From: a virus
Length of the DNA stretch: 64,000 bases
IMG/VR virus record: IMGVR_UViG_3300044640_002737
Location: 1-64,000 of that record
Direction: 5' to 3' (one strand)
Both the position numbers and the translations under genes were made by a program. The notes beneath the pieces are model-generated. The model made no database searches. It was not told where the DNA came from and worked only from the letters and a program-made list of their open reading frames with translations. This document shows, piece after piece, positions 43,043-50,882 of the stretch. Positions within the stretch are counted from its first letter, which is position 1. The number at the start of each line of letters is the position of its first letter.

Positions 43043-43960
43043 TTATTCTGAAACCTCAGATAGAAACATATCAATTGTTTCTTTAAATCTTGGATCAACC
43101 TCAATTCTTAGAGCTGAGATTCGAGCGATCTCTTTTTGTCTTTTTTCTTCGAATAAATCCGAAGCTTCTCTATAGCTAGATCTGTATTCTTCCATTGCTT
43201 TATTATAAGCATCAAGAACATTATCGTTGTGTTCTTTTATTCCAGCCTGAGCAACTGCATTTTCTTTAGCAATCCTTGCATTTTCCGAAGTAACAAGGTT
43301 CTTTATTTTTGCTTTAAAGTAGTTAACCCTTTGTTCATGCTTTCTGTGGGTAGAAGCAAGATCTTCATGGATTTTTAAAAGATCATCACTTGTGTGATGA
43401 ATCTCAACCTTAACCGGAGTCTTTTTTCCAGCCTCGATTTCCATCCATTCCAATTTCTTAATATTCGGAAGCTCACTTCTTAATTGATCTAATTTACCAC
43501 CTTTGTGGATGAATTGACCAACATGGGAAGCATATGCTTCAGCCTCCAAATATTCATTATATTCGGCAGTCGATAACTGTTCCCATCCCCATTTTTCATC
43601 AACCTCGTTTAACTTCTTGATTGATTTTAATTCTCCCTTAACAGGCTGGTCCCTATCGAATTCAAATTCATCCCATTTGACATCGTTTAGCATTTCCTCC
43701 TTGGCTTTGATATTCTCCATAAGAAATGATTGGGTTGCATGCAGCTTAGACTTTTGATCAAGAAGCTCATTAACATTCACCGGGATTGGTTTAGCCTCAA
43801 CTTCATGATATTCCATTCCATCGACAGTGATCGATTTGCTGATATTATTTATATCAGCTAATTTAAAGTTGATGTCTCTAGCTCTTTGGTTACAAAGATT
43901 TGATACTGACTGAGCCTGTGACATTGAAAGACCCTTTGATTCTAATGAATTTCTTCTCAT
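43043..43960 (-). CDS. Unknown coiled-coil protein (305 aa)
   Basis: Not recognised. Mostly helical and charged with long heptad-like stretches (~65-110 and ~195-285), an acidic mid-part, no signal peptide or membrane segment. It has its own class A promoter at 44003-44040, so it is probably made early or mid infection. Confidence 0.65.
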   Translation of the reverse strand: MRRNSLESKGLSMSQAQSVSNLCNQRARDINFKLADINNISKSITVDGMEYHEVEAKPIPVNVNELLDQKSKLHATQSFLMENIKAKEEMLNDVKWDEFEFDRDQPVKGELKSIKKLNEVDEKWGWEQLSTAEYNEYLEAEAYASHVGQFIHKGGKLDQLRSELPNIKKLEWMEIEAGKKTPVKVEIHHTSDDLLKIHEDLASTHRKHEQRVNYFKAKIKNLVTSENARIAKENAVAQAGIKEHNDNVLDAYNKAMEEYRSSYREASDLFEEKRQKEIARISALRIEVDPRFKETIDMFLSEVSE

Positions 43961-44002
43961 ATTTATTATCTTTAAAGATTAACTATATTTTTATTATTTC
44001 TG

Positions 44003-44040
44003 CAAATGTATCACATAGATACGGGGTAAAAAAATTATTT
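44003..44040 (-). promoter_or_regulatory. Class A promoter of 305-aa gene
   Basis: Minus strand: T-tract, ACCCCG, 11 nt, TACATTTG, 43 bases before the ATG. Confidence 0.7.
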
Positions 44041-44056
44041 AGCAAAAATTAACTAA

Positions 44057-44515
44057 TTAACATTCAACTAATGAATTAACTAGCATTTTAACTGTTCCGA
44101 TATCTGCACGACCTTGGTATTGTTTATTGAATTCTCCAATAGTTTTACCAACAAGTGCTTGAGAATTTGTAATTACTCCAGCAAAACCTTGCATGATTAC
44201 TGTCAAGGCATCCGCAATCTCTTGTTCACTCATCTGAGCAGGCATGTATTTTTTCAGAATACTAATTTCATCCTGTTCTTTAGTAACCAATTCTGGTCTA
44301 TTTGCCAAATCATACATTTTAATAGATTCCTCACGTTGTTTGATTCCTTTGCTGACAATTTTAATTACCTCATCGTCAGTTGCAATCCATGTTGGACTTG
44401 CCTTTTCTGAATTAGTAATAGAAGCCTTGATGCTATTTAAAGCCATTTTAGCATTTTCGTCCTTTGCTTTCATTGCAGTTACGAAATCTGCATTTATCTG
44501 TTCTCTAATTGTCAT
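44057..44515 (-). CDS. YqeY/GatB-C-terminal-like protein (152 aa)
   Basis: Full-length YqeY pattern: REQINADFVTAMKAKDENAK, ALNSIKASITNSE, VISKGIKQREESIKMY-like segment, EISILKKYMPAQMSEQEI, and a C-terminal GKTIGEFNKQYQGRAD. The family shares the tRNA-binding tail fold of the GatB amidotransferase subunit. Its place inside a tRNA array suggests an effect on tRNA charging or on Gln/Asn-tRNA, but the function of YqeY is not established. Confidence 0.85.
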   Translation of the reverse strand: MTIREQINADFVTAMKAKDENAKMALNSIKASITNSEKASPTWIATDDEVIKIVSKGIKQREESIKMYDLANRPELVTKEQDEISILKKYMPAQMSEQEIADALTVIMQGFAGVITNSQALVGKTIGEFNKQYQGRADIGTVKMLVNSLVEC

Positions 44516-44547
44516 AATCTTTTAATTATTAATCTTCATTATTTTTG

Positions 44548-44673
44548 TGGGTAACAGGGGAATCGAACCCTGGATTTGCAATTACTCGAGTCTTGCTGTT
44601 TCCTTATTAACCTTAGTCATGGATGACGCCAAAATTACGCGTTGGCTCCGGTTCCCACCCCGGAAGGTTACCC
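44548..44673 (-). ncRNA. Extended tRNA-like gene (126 nt)
   Basis: Perfect acceptor GGGTAAC/GTTACCC; D-arm TCCGG-GGTGGGAA-CCGGA; next a GCCAA-CGCGTAATT-TTGGC arm (9-nt loop containing GTA); then ~55 nt extra including GCAA/TTGC; then TTCGATT T-loop whose stem needs a one-base bulge. It lies 5 bases after the 130-aa gene. The length is about 40 nt beyond any class II tRNA. Confidence 0.5.
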
Positions 44674-44678
44674 ATTTA

Positions 44679-45071
44679 TTATACTACATCCTCGAAGCTA
44701 CCTCCGAAGAAATATAGAACTGCTCTAATATTTCTTTGTTCATTACTTAGAGATTCCATTTTTATTCTTTCGATAGAAACATATCCCTGTAAAGAACTTA
44801 ATCTATTTCTTTTAGAAACTAATTCCTGATTGGAATTTGAAATCTCGACGAAAGCAGCTTCTCTTGATTCTGCATTAGTGTAAAGTTTCTTCCCATTATC
44901 GTCCAACTGAGCGCCAATCTCGCTTTTTATTGTTGCCTCGATCTGAGAAATCTCATTGTTCGTTGTTTGAATCTCCTCGTTATGATCAAGGATTCTTCCT
45001 TGAATTTCAGAAATTCTTGATGGGATATCTAATAAATCACCCGCTAATTTTGATAATCTTTCTTTGTTCAT
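44679..45071 (-). CDS. Unknown coiled-coil protein (130 aa)
   Basis: Helical throughout (SKLAGDLLDIPSRISEIQGR, then heptads), ending VLYFFGGSFEDVV. Not recognised. Located between tRNA-Tyr and the 126-nt tRNA-like gene on the same strand, hence likely part of the same transcript. Confidence 0.6.
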   Translation of the reverse strand: MNKERLSKLAGDLLDIPSRISEIQGRILDHNEEIQTTNNEISQIEATIKSEIGAQLDDNGKKLYTNAESREAAFVEISNSNQELVSKRNRLSSLQGYVSIERIKMESLSNEQRNIRAVLYFFGGSFEDVV

Positions 45072-45086
45072 TTTTAAAAAATTTAG

Positions 45087-45169
45087 TGGGCCAGGTAGGA
45101 TTCGAACCTACACGCCCCGAAGGGACCGGATTTACAGTCCGGCGAGCCAACCAGTTGCTCAACTGACCC
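45087..45169 (-). tRNA. tRNA-Tyr(GTA), copy 1
   Basis: Class II with variable arm; anticodon arm CCGGA-CTGTAAA-TCCGG; acceptor GGGTCAG/CTGGCCC. Confidence 0.93.
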
Positions 45170-45189
45170 GATTAAGGGATGTTTCGATA

Positions 45190-45405
45190 TTATATAGTTA
45201 TCCAGCGGATTAAAAGTTTCGAGTCCATCGATGATAAGAAATCAGCATCACCCATGTCTTCAATAGGAACTTGAAATTGCACAATGGAGTCATTCGAAAC
45301 TAAATGCGCAGAATAATAAGCAACACTCTTTCTAATCATCCTCAAAACTGCATGTGGATTTTCCTTATACAGTGATTTTTTAATTTCATTTAATTCCATA
45401 ACCAT
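45190..45405 (-). CDS. Unknown small protein (71 aa)
   Basis: Not recognised; contains LRMIRKSVAYYSAHLVSNDS and an acidic C-terminal part. The start may be the second Met (MELNEIKK). Sits between two tRNA-Tyr genes. Confidence 0.55.
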   Translation of the reverse strand: MVMELNEIKKSLYKENPHAVLRMIRKSVAYYSAHLVSNDSIVQFQVPIEDMGDADFLSSMDSKLLIRWITI

Positions 45406-45420
45406 TTATTTTTTTATTGG

Positions 45421-45504
45421 TGGGAATGGTAGGATTCGAACCTACTCAGGCGCAAGCCAACGGATTTACAGTCCGTCCCAACTCTCCAACTCTGGCGCAT
45501 TCCC
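45421..45504 (-). tRNA. tRNA-Tyr(GTA), copy 2
   Basis: Anticodon arm ACGGA-CTGTAAA-TCCGT; acceptor GGGAATG/CATTCCC. Differs clearly from copy 1 in acceptor and variable arm. Confidence 0.9.
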
Positions 45505-45706
45505 TTATATAAGATCCAATTCAGACTTTAGACCGCTACTAACACCTTGATTCCATACCCTTGAATTTCTAGCTGAAGGTTTCCATACCCTCCCTCGGAT
45601 GCCTCCGCGTGCGCTCACACCGGCTTAATTCTACTCTTTGGAGATGACTTTTGTCTGTTCATCTTATTCCTCCTTTTTTATCCTTTCGGACTAATTGGAT
45701 CTTTTG
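45505..45706. other. Spacer with repeated GGGTATGGAA
   Basis: About 200 bases without gene. On the minus strand GGGTATGGAA occurs twice ~30 nt apart. No terminator or T-arm found. Confidence 0.3.
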
Positions 45707-45781
45707 TAGTCCCTGCCGGAATCGAACCGACGACCTATTGTGTGTAAAACAATCGCTCTAAACCAACTGAGCTAAGGGACT
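45707..45781 (-). tRNA. tRNA-Val(TAC)
   Basis: Anticodon arm ATTGT-TTTACAC-ACAAT; acceptor AGTCCCT/AGGGACT. Confidence 0.93.
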
Positions 45782-45797
45782 GTAGAGAAGCTGATTT

Positions 45798-46319
45798 TTA
45801 TTTCAGCTTCTTTGAGTATACGTTTTTAATTCTACCGTCTTTATAGAAAATACGACAGTCAGGTTTAGTCCATCCATAAAGATTGGCCATAATCTGTGCA
45901 TATTGCTCTATTGAATCGAGCCTGATTTTACCTATGATTCTATCAGATCCGTATTTTTTTTCTATAATAGGTTCTGTAAGCCATACAGATTTACCATATT
46001 CTGCTTTGATTTTCTTGATAGCATCATCGCCATTTGCACCCTTGGGATCTGTCAACCATTCGGAGATCTCGTAACCTCCCCATTTGGAGTTGATATTTTC
46101 TAGATCTACTAAATTCCCGGATCTGTACCATCTATCTCCGCAACACGGACAATCCGAACCTTCATCTACACCATCCCAATAGCACCCAAGATCTTCCGCT
46201 ATATTGATTGCTTCTTCCTCAGATTCAGCCTCAATGAAAAGTCGGTGACAAAGTTTATCATCAACTACGAATGATCCTCCGCTGTTGTTTTGTGACAGTT
46301 CATAGAATTTTGTTTTCAT
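45798..46319 (-). CDS. Conserved-looking phage protein with CxxC (173 aa)
   Basis: Start MKTKFYELSQNNSGGSFVVD, then EAESEEEAINIAEDLGCYWD and a metal-site-like SDCPCCGDRWYR. This pattern is familiar from uncharacterised phage proteins but I know no function. Own class A promoter at 46334. Confidence 0.7.
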   Translation of the reverse strand: MKTKFYELSQNNSGGSFVVDDKLCHRLFIEAESEEEAINIAEDLGCYWDGVDEGSDCPCCGDRWYRSGNLVDLENINSKWGGYEISEWLTDPKGANGDDAIKKIKAEYGKSVWLTEPIIEKKYGSDRIIGKIRLDSIEQYAQIMANLYGWTKPDCRIFYKDGRIKNVYSKKLK

Positions 46320-46333
46320 CTTTTTATTTTTTA

Positions 46334-46375
46334 CAAGATTAATAAAATACTACGGGATTAAAAAATAATAAGATA
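46334..46375 (-). promoter_or_regulatory. Class A promoter of 173-aa gene
   Basis: Minus strand: T-tract, ATCCCG, 11 nt, TAATCTTG, 14 bases before the ATG. Confidence 0.65.
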
Positions 46376-46376
46376 A

Positions 46377-46574
46377 TTATTTCCATCTGGTTTTTCTGCT
46401 ATGTTTCCATGTTTTATAACTTCTATATTTTATTGAGGGATGACCTTTTTTAAAATTTAATCCTTCATCCCAATACATAGGAAATTCCCATTTTAACCAA
46501 ATTAATCGGTAGTCTCTAGAACAAGTTGCCTTATTCAATTTTGCTCTGTTTGTGTTTTTACTCATTTTACTCAT
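46377..46574 (-). CDS. Small basic Trp/Tyr-rich protein (65 aa)
   Basis: Very basic with many aromatics (RLIWLKWEFPMYWDEG, SIKYRSYKTWKHSRK). Not recognised; could bind nucleic acid. Start MSKMSKNTNRAK has two candidate Mets. Confidence 0.5.
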   Translation of the reverse strand: MSKMSKNTNRAKLNKATCSRDYRLIWLKWEFPMYWDEGLNFKKGHPSIKYRSYKTWKHSRKTRWK

Positions 46575-46634
46575 TTTTAGGTTATTAAACCTAATGAGCG
46601 TCGAATTTCTTTTTCATATTAATTTATTTTTTAG

Positions 46635-46708
46635 TAGCGAGAGTAGGAATCGAACCTACGGCCTCGGGGTTATGACTCCCGCGCTCTAACCATCTGAGCT
46701 ATCTCGCC
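46635..46708 (-). tRNA. tRNA-Met or Ile2 (CAT)
   Basis: Anticodon loop GTCATAA; acceptor GGCGAGA/TCTCGCT. Without the initiator 1:72 mismatch; could be elongator Met or, if C34 is lysidine-modified, Ile. Confidence 0.85.
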
Positions 46709-46770
46709 ATGCATCCCGTTACTTGTGCACAAGCCGTGGCATTACGGGATCGATGTGGTTCCACATTCTG

Positions 46771-46842
46771 AGCAGGTATGGGGAATCGAACCCCAATCTC
46801 CAGATTGGAAGTCTGGAGTAATAGCCGTTATACGATACCTGC
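46771..46842 (-). tRNA. tRNA-Gly(TCC)
   Basis: Anticodon arm CCAGA-CTTCCAA-TCTGG; acceptor GCAGGTA/TACCTGC. Confidence 0.93.
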
Positions 46843-46882
46843 ATAGAGTGTAGTAGGGCTGCAGTCCCTTGAGGCACCTACA

Positions 46883-47146
<264 letters not shown>

Positions 47147-47170
47147 TTTATTGTTAATATATTATTTTTG

Positions 47171-47242
47171 AGGACCCGGTAGGATTCGAACCTACGACCA
47201 GCGCATTAACAGTGCGCTGCTCTACCACTGAGCTACAGATCC
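47171..47242 (-). tRNA. tRNA-Asn(GTT), copy 1
   Basis: Anticodon arm GCGCA-CTGTTAA-TGCGC; acceptor GGATCTG/CGGGTCC. Confidence 0.92.
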
Positions 47243-47248
47243 TTATTG

Positions 47249-47322
47249 CTCTCCCGACTGGACTCGAACCAGTGACCCTCTGATTAACAGTCAGATGCTC
47301 TAACCAACTGAGCTACAGGAGA
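47249..47322 (-). tRNA. tRNA-Asn(GTT), copy 2
   Basis: Anticodon arm TCTGA-CTGTTAA-TCAGA; acceptor TCTCCTG/CGGGAGA. Not a recent duplicate of copy 1. Confidence 0.92.
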
Positions 47323-47355
47323 ATTTTTAGTTGTCGATTTTTTACAAATCTTATG

Positions 47356-47432
47356 TTGGCAGAATGGGATTCGAACCCACATATAACCAGTTAACCTTTC
47401 TACCGCGTATCAGGCGGAGGGTATATCTGCCA
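47356..47432 (-). ncRNA. Aberrant tRNA-like, contains Ile(GAT)-type loop
   Basis: Acceptor TGGCAGA/TCTGCCA and T-arm GTGGG-TTCGAAT-CCCAT are good. A CCGC-CTGATAC-GCGG hairpin carries a GAT anticodon loop, but it sits where the D-arm belongs, and the region before the T-arm has no anticodon arm. The nuclease gene at 47410-48069 ends inside this element; its TGA stop is in the CTGATAC loop. Confidence 0.5.
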
Positions 47433-48069
47433 ATATATTTTTAATGCTATTTTTAATATTATCCTCTGGAAACTTTATTCTAAATATTCTCCATCCATTC
47501 TCCATCAATTTTTTATCTTTTTTAATATCTATTAACATTCTCTCGTTTTGATTATGCTGTCTTCCGTCTATCTCGATAGCAATTTTATGATCAACGATTG
47601 CAAAATCTATAAAATATGGATGAAATGGATATTCATATTCATATTGTATGCCATATTCATCAAGAATTGATTTTGCTATACTTTCAGGATATGACATCTC
47701 AAATTTTGACCTTGTTCTCCACCCGAACTTAATGTCTGGATTTTTGTGTTTTTCATAAGCTGATTTTGAAGAAGCTTCCGTTATATTTTTTCTATAATCA
47801 TCATCCAGCCATTTTAATTGTGCGGCGCATTTTCTTGAACAACATGTCTGTAGACGTTTTGACCAAGAAATTTCAAATTTATTTTTACAGTGGCCACATT
47901 CTTTTATTTCTGGCGGGTTTCCCTTTCCTGTCAATGTTTTCGAAACCTTATAATTTATTTCCGATCTTTTAGATTTAGTACTAAATCCTCTAGAGCATTT
48001 TAGAGAGCAAAATCTCCCGCTACCCAATTCACCATTATGTACATTCCCACAATTTTCACAACTTTGCAT
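47410..48069 (-). CDS. Zinc-finger nuclease with Vsr/DUF559-like core (219 aa)
   Basis: N-terminal Cys clusters (CENCGNVHNGELGSGRFC; CGHCKNKFEISWSKR...CCSRKC) and a C-terminal PD-(D/E)xK-like core: FHPYFIDFAIVDHKIAIEID, GRQHNQNERMLIDIKKDKKL, WRIFRIKF. This resembles very-short-patch-repair-type homing nucleases in phages. Its 3' end runs ~23 bases into a tRNA-like element, suggesting insertion at a tRNA gene. Confidence 0.82.
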   Translation of the reverse strand: MQSCENCGNVHNGELGSGRFCSLKCSRGFSTKSKRSEINYKVSKTLTGKGNPPEIKECGHCKNKFEISWSKRLQTCCSRKCAAQLKWLDDDYRKNITEASSKSAYEKHKNPDIKFGWRTRSKFEMSYPESIAKSILDEYGIQYEYEYPFHPYFIDFAIVDHKIAIEIDGRQHNQNERMLIDIKKDKKLMENGWRIFRIKFPEDNIKNSIKNILADIPSA

Positions 48070-48172
48070 AAAATAGATTTTTTATCTATATATCTATTCG
48101 AACCAATAACTTTTTGCAAATGCACTTTACGTATTACGTACCTTGCTATTCCATATGTCAATGAACAATTTG

Positions 48173-48243
48173 TTGTCCCTGGAGGATTCGAACCTCCACC
48201 GCGTGGACCAAAACCACGTGTCCTGCCATTAGACCAAAGGACA
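48173..48243 (-). tRNA. tRNA-Gln(TTG)
   Basis: Anticodon arm CGTGG-TTTTGGT-CCACG; acceptor TGTCCTT/AGGGACA. Confidence 0.93.
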
Positions 48244-48253
48244 ATTTAATTTG

Positions 48254-48326
48254 CACGCCGGGCAGGAATCGAACCTACAACCCCTGGTTTTGGAGACCAG
48301 TGCTCTACCAATTGAGCTACCGACGT
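48254..48326 (-). tRNA. tRNA-Trp(CCA)
   Basis: Anticodon arm CTGGT-CTCCAAA-ACCAG; discriminator G. Confidence 0.93.
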
Positions 48327-48336
48327 ATTTTAATAG

Positions 48337-48409
48337 TGGAGCTACCGGGGATCGAACCCGGGTCCTCTGAGTGCAAGTCAGAAATTTTAGCCAATTAAAC
48401 TACGGCCCC
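48337..48409 (-). tRNA. tRNA-Ala(TGC)
   Basis: Anticodon arm TCTGA-CTTGCAC-TCAGA. The acceptor stem has a C-A mismatch and G-T pairs. The G3:U70 pair required for Ala identity is present. Confidence 0.88.
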
Positions 48410-48415
48410 ATTTTG

Positions 48416-48491
48416 TCGGGAAAGCAGGATTCGAACCTGCGAGCTCCTGCGTCCAAGGCAGGCGAGGACGACCTAACTCCTCTATTTCCCG
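48416..48491 (-). tRNA. tRNA-Pro(TGG)
   Basis: Anticodon arm CCTGC-CTTGGAC-GCAGG; acceptor CGGGAAA/TTTCCCG. Confidence 0.92.
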
Positions 48492-48500
48492 TTTATTCTG

Positions 48501-48573
48501 TCGGGGTGGCCAGGCTCGAACTGACGGCCTCCTGGTCCCAAACCAGGCGATCTACCAACTGATCTACACCCCG
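48501..48573 (-). tRNA. tRNA-Pro(GGG)
   Basis: Anticodon arm CCTGG-TTTGGGA-CCAGG; acceptor CGGGGTG/CACCCCG. Confidence 0.92.
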
Positions 48574-48599
48574 TTATATAAATGAAATTCATTTATGAG

Positions 48600-48674
48600 T
48601 GATCCCGGTGAGATTCGAACTCACGACTCCCTCATTAAAAGTGAGGTGCTCTAAACCAACTGAGCTACGGGATC
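48600..48674 (-). tRNA. tRNA-Lys(TTT)
   Basis: Anticodon arm CCTCA-CTTTTAA-TGAGG; acceptor GATCCCG/CGGGATC. Confidence 0.93.
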
Positions 48675-48759
48675 ATTATTTTTTAATTAATGGCCATAGC
48701 TTAATCTAAGCTAGAGGACCTTACTGTTTTCGCTTCATTTTAATATTTAATTTATTCTG

Positions 48760-48832
48760 TGGTGAGGGACGGGATCGAACCGTCATCATCGGATTTTCAG
48801 TCCGCTGCATAGACCAACTTTGCTACCTCACC
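48760..48832 (-). tRNA. tRNA-Phe(GAA)
   Basis: Anticodon arm CGGA-CTGAAAA-TCCG; acceptor GGTGAGG/CCTCACC. Confidence 0.93.
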
Positions 48833-48837
48833 CAATA

Positions 48838-48873
48838 AAAAAACTCCGATTCTTTTTGAGAATCGGAGTTTTT
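48838..48873 (-). terminator. Terminator after 42-aa ORF
   Basis: Perfect stem AAAAACTCCGATTC/GAATCGGAGTTTTT with loop TTTTTGA between the small ORF and the tRNA block. Confidence 0.9.
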
Positions 48874-48896
48874 AATATTTAAGTTTTATTATTATC

Positions 48897-49025
48897 TTAA
48901 CCTACTATTACATCTTCCGGTTTCTCGTATTGGCCATTATACCATTTTGCAATCCCCACCTGTACAAACGGGTTATTGCCTTGTGGCATAAAATTAATGG
49001 CGATATTTCCGAAGAATGTTTTCAT
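48897..49025 (-). CDS. Small monocistronic ORF (42 aa)
   Basis: ATG 49023-49025, TAA 48897-48899. Sequence begins MKTFFGNIAINFMPQGNNPF and ends KPEDVIVG. It has a class A promoter and a perfect terminator, the same layout as the 33-aa ORF at 41687. No family recognised. Confidence 0.65.
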   Translation of the reverse strand: MKTFFGNIAINFMPQGNNPFVQVGIAKWYNGQYEKPEDVIVG

Positions 49026-49078
49026 TTTGTTTTTAATGTTTAATAGACTATATATCTAATTGATTTTAATATTTTATG

Positions 49079-49115
49079 CAAATTTATAATAAAGTTTCGA
49101 TTAAAAAAAATATTT
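49079..49115 (-). promoter_or_regulatory. Class A promoter of 42-aa ORF
   Basis: Minus strand: T-tract, AATCG, 11 nt, TAAATTTG. Confidence 0.7.
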
Positions 49116-49141
49116 TTTGATTTTTTTTTGATTTTTATTAT

Positions 49142-49537
49142 TTACATATATGTGGTAGGAGAAAATAAGCTATTGAATGTCATAGATACTCCCTGTATTT
49201 TTTTATTCAGCATAGTAAATGAATCCGAAGGACTAGCCTTCCATTTACCACCGCTATTGAATGGACCGTTTGAATCCTCTGGGGTTATTCCGGTTGTGAA
49301 TGTACCGTTAGGAAAAAATACTAATCCCCATGTATGCTCTTTCTTAAATATACCTTTGGGCGATTTTACCTCGATTATCCAAGAATTATTTGGTGGGTTC
49401 ATCCTAACAGGTCCTCCTCCATGGAAGTGGTCTTCTTTAGCTCCAGCTTTTTTAAGAAAATCCGGCATCTTTGGTAAAGCTGCCTCCTCGTTAATTGGAT
49501 ACGAGAAACTTTCGAAAGTTTTTATATTATTGCTCAT
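49142..49537 (-). CDS. Tagged protein of unknown function (131 aa)
   Basis: N-terminus MSNNIKTFESFSYPINEEAA carries a clear tag (KTFESF, INE-E/A). The rest has Gly/Pro-rich beta-like segments (FHGGGPVRMNPPNNSWIIEV, WGLVFFPNGTFTTG). Not recognised. Coupled with the upstream tagged 434-aa gene (one-base overlap). Confidence 0.65.
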   Translation of the reverse strand: MSNNIKTFESFSYPINEEAALPKMPDFLKKAGAKEDHFHGGGPVRMNPPNNSWIIEVKSPKGIFKKEHTWGLVFFPNGTFTTGITPEDSNGPFNSGGKWKASPSDSFTMLNKKIQGVSMTFNSLFSPTTYM

Positions 49538-50841
49538 TATTTACAAACTGTTCTTATTTTAAATTGGGTTCCAGCTACCGGTGAGAAAGCAACTAATTTA
49601 ACTGCGTCTCTTACTGCATTTTTAGTAACCTCTATACTTAAACTCTTTATGTCAGCCTTTGGAGATTCTTTTAATGCACCAGATTTAAGCAGATCGTATG
49701 TCCATTCCCAAACTTTATTGGTGTCATCTATTTTAATTTCACTAAGATCCTTATTTCTATAGACCTCTATTTTTCCTGCTGAATCAAAAAATTCCGGACA
49801 AAGTTCTTTGATAGGTTTTAGACCAAGCGAAGATAGTTTAGTCTCTATTGCTTTAACCAATGAACCACCTTTATTGATAACATTATTAAGGTAATCCTTA
49901 TAATCAATAACTAAATAATTTTTTCCTCCAATGTTCTCTCTTTTACCAGGAGCATTTTTACCCGCTTTAGCATCTGCATTTAACGCATCCTCTTTTTCCT
50001 TGCTATATTCACCTCTAATATATTTAGCACCGAATGCACCCATAAATGGTGAAAGTTTAATCTCCTTTCCTGAGTATGAAAATAATATAGCATCTGGTAT
50101 AACTAATGGATCAAAGAATATCTCCATTTTCTGGCCAGCCTTAGCTGTAAGGTAAACTGTTTTATCATAACCTGCATATCCGTTGCTAGCATCAGCCTTT
50201 CTACCAGAGAAACTTTTATCCATTTTACATGATATCTTTATATCATCACCAATTGGTTCACCACTTGCTACGAGTGTCGCAGAAATAAATTGATTGTCCT
50301 TAAATTTCTGATCATCCGGATTATCACCTTTAGATTTATCATAATCTGGTCCAATATTAGGCATTGGCTTATTTATGAATTCCATTTTCTTTTCGGCGGA
50401 CTTAAGAAATTCCTTCCTGTCCATACCTTCACCGAATGTATTGTACATTAGGTCTTTTATCAACTCAACAACAGTATTACCTCTAGCTTTACATAGGCCG
50501 TCATTATCTGTTGAATAACCTGCAGCCTTTAATGCTTTTGCAACAGATCCTGATGGATTGACAGGAACCTTACTTGATGCTGAAGATATTGTTACATTAA
50601 GTTTCTGACCGATGTAGTTCTGATTATTTAAAACTGGAATTATCCTATTTTTAAAATCTACCTCTAATTTTTTTATCTGATCTGGACTTACGTCATCTTT
50701 TTTAAATTCACCGCTATCAAATTTAAAATCCCAAGGGGAGGATTTAGAGTCAGCCTCATTTAGAGTTCCGTTTGGAGTCTCTGTTAAAAGCTTATAATTT
50801 ATGAAATCACTTAATGATTCGAAAACAAATTTCTTAGACAT
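49537..50841 (-). CDS. Tagged protein of unknown function (434 aa)
   Basis: N-terminus MSKKFVFESLSDFINYKLLT followed by ETPNGTLNEAD; two protease-like sites (LTE-T, LNE-A). The body is mixed alpha/beta, without a recognised domain. Preceded by a class B promoter at 50863-50873. Likely virion-associated by tag and promoter. Confidence 0.65.
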   Translation of the reverse strand: MSKKFVFESLSDFINYKLLTETPNGTLNEADSKSSPWDFKFDSGEFKKDDVSPDQIKKLEVDFKNRIIPVLNNQNYIGQKLNVTISSASSKVPVNPSGSVAKALKAAGYSTDNDGLCKARGNTVVELIKDLMYNTFGEGMDRKEFLKSAEKKMEFINKPMPNIGPDYDKSKGDNPDDQKFKDNQFISATLVASGEPIGDDIKISCKMDKSFSGRKADASNGYAGYDKTVYLTAKAGQKMEIFFDPLVIPDAILFSYSGKEIKLSPFMGAFGAKYIRGEYSKEKEDALNADAKAGKNAPGKRENIGGKNYLVIDYKDYLNNVINKGGSLVKAIETKLSSLGLKPIKELCPEFFDSAGKIEVYRNKDLSEIKIDDTNKVWEWTYDLLKSGALKESPKADIKSLSIEVTKNAVRDAVKLVAFSPVAGTQFKIRTVCK

Positions 50842-50862
50842 TCTTATTTGGATTTATTTTAA

Positions 50863-50873
50863 CTATATATCCA
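50863..50873 (-). promoter_or_regulatory. Class B promoter motif
   Basis: TGGATATATAG followed by TTAAAATAAATCC on the minus strand, 22 bases before the 434-aa tagged gene. Confidence 0.55.
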
Positions 50874-50882
50874 ATAGCAATA

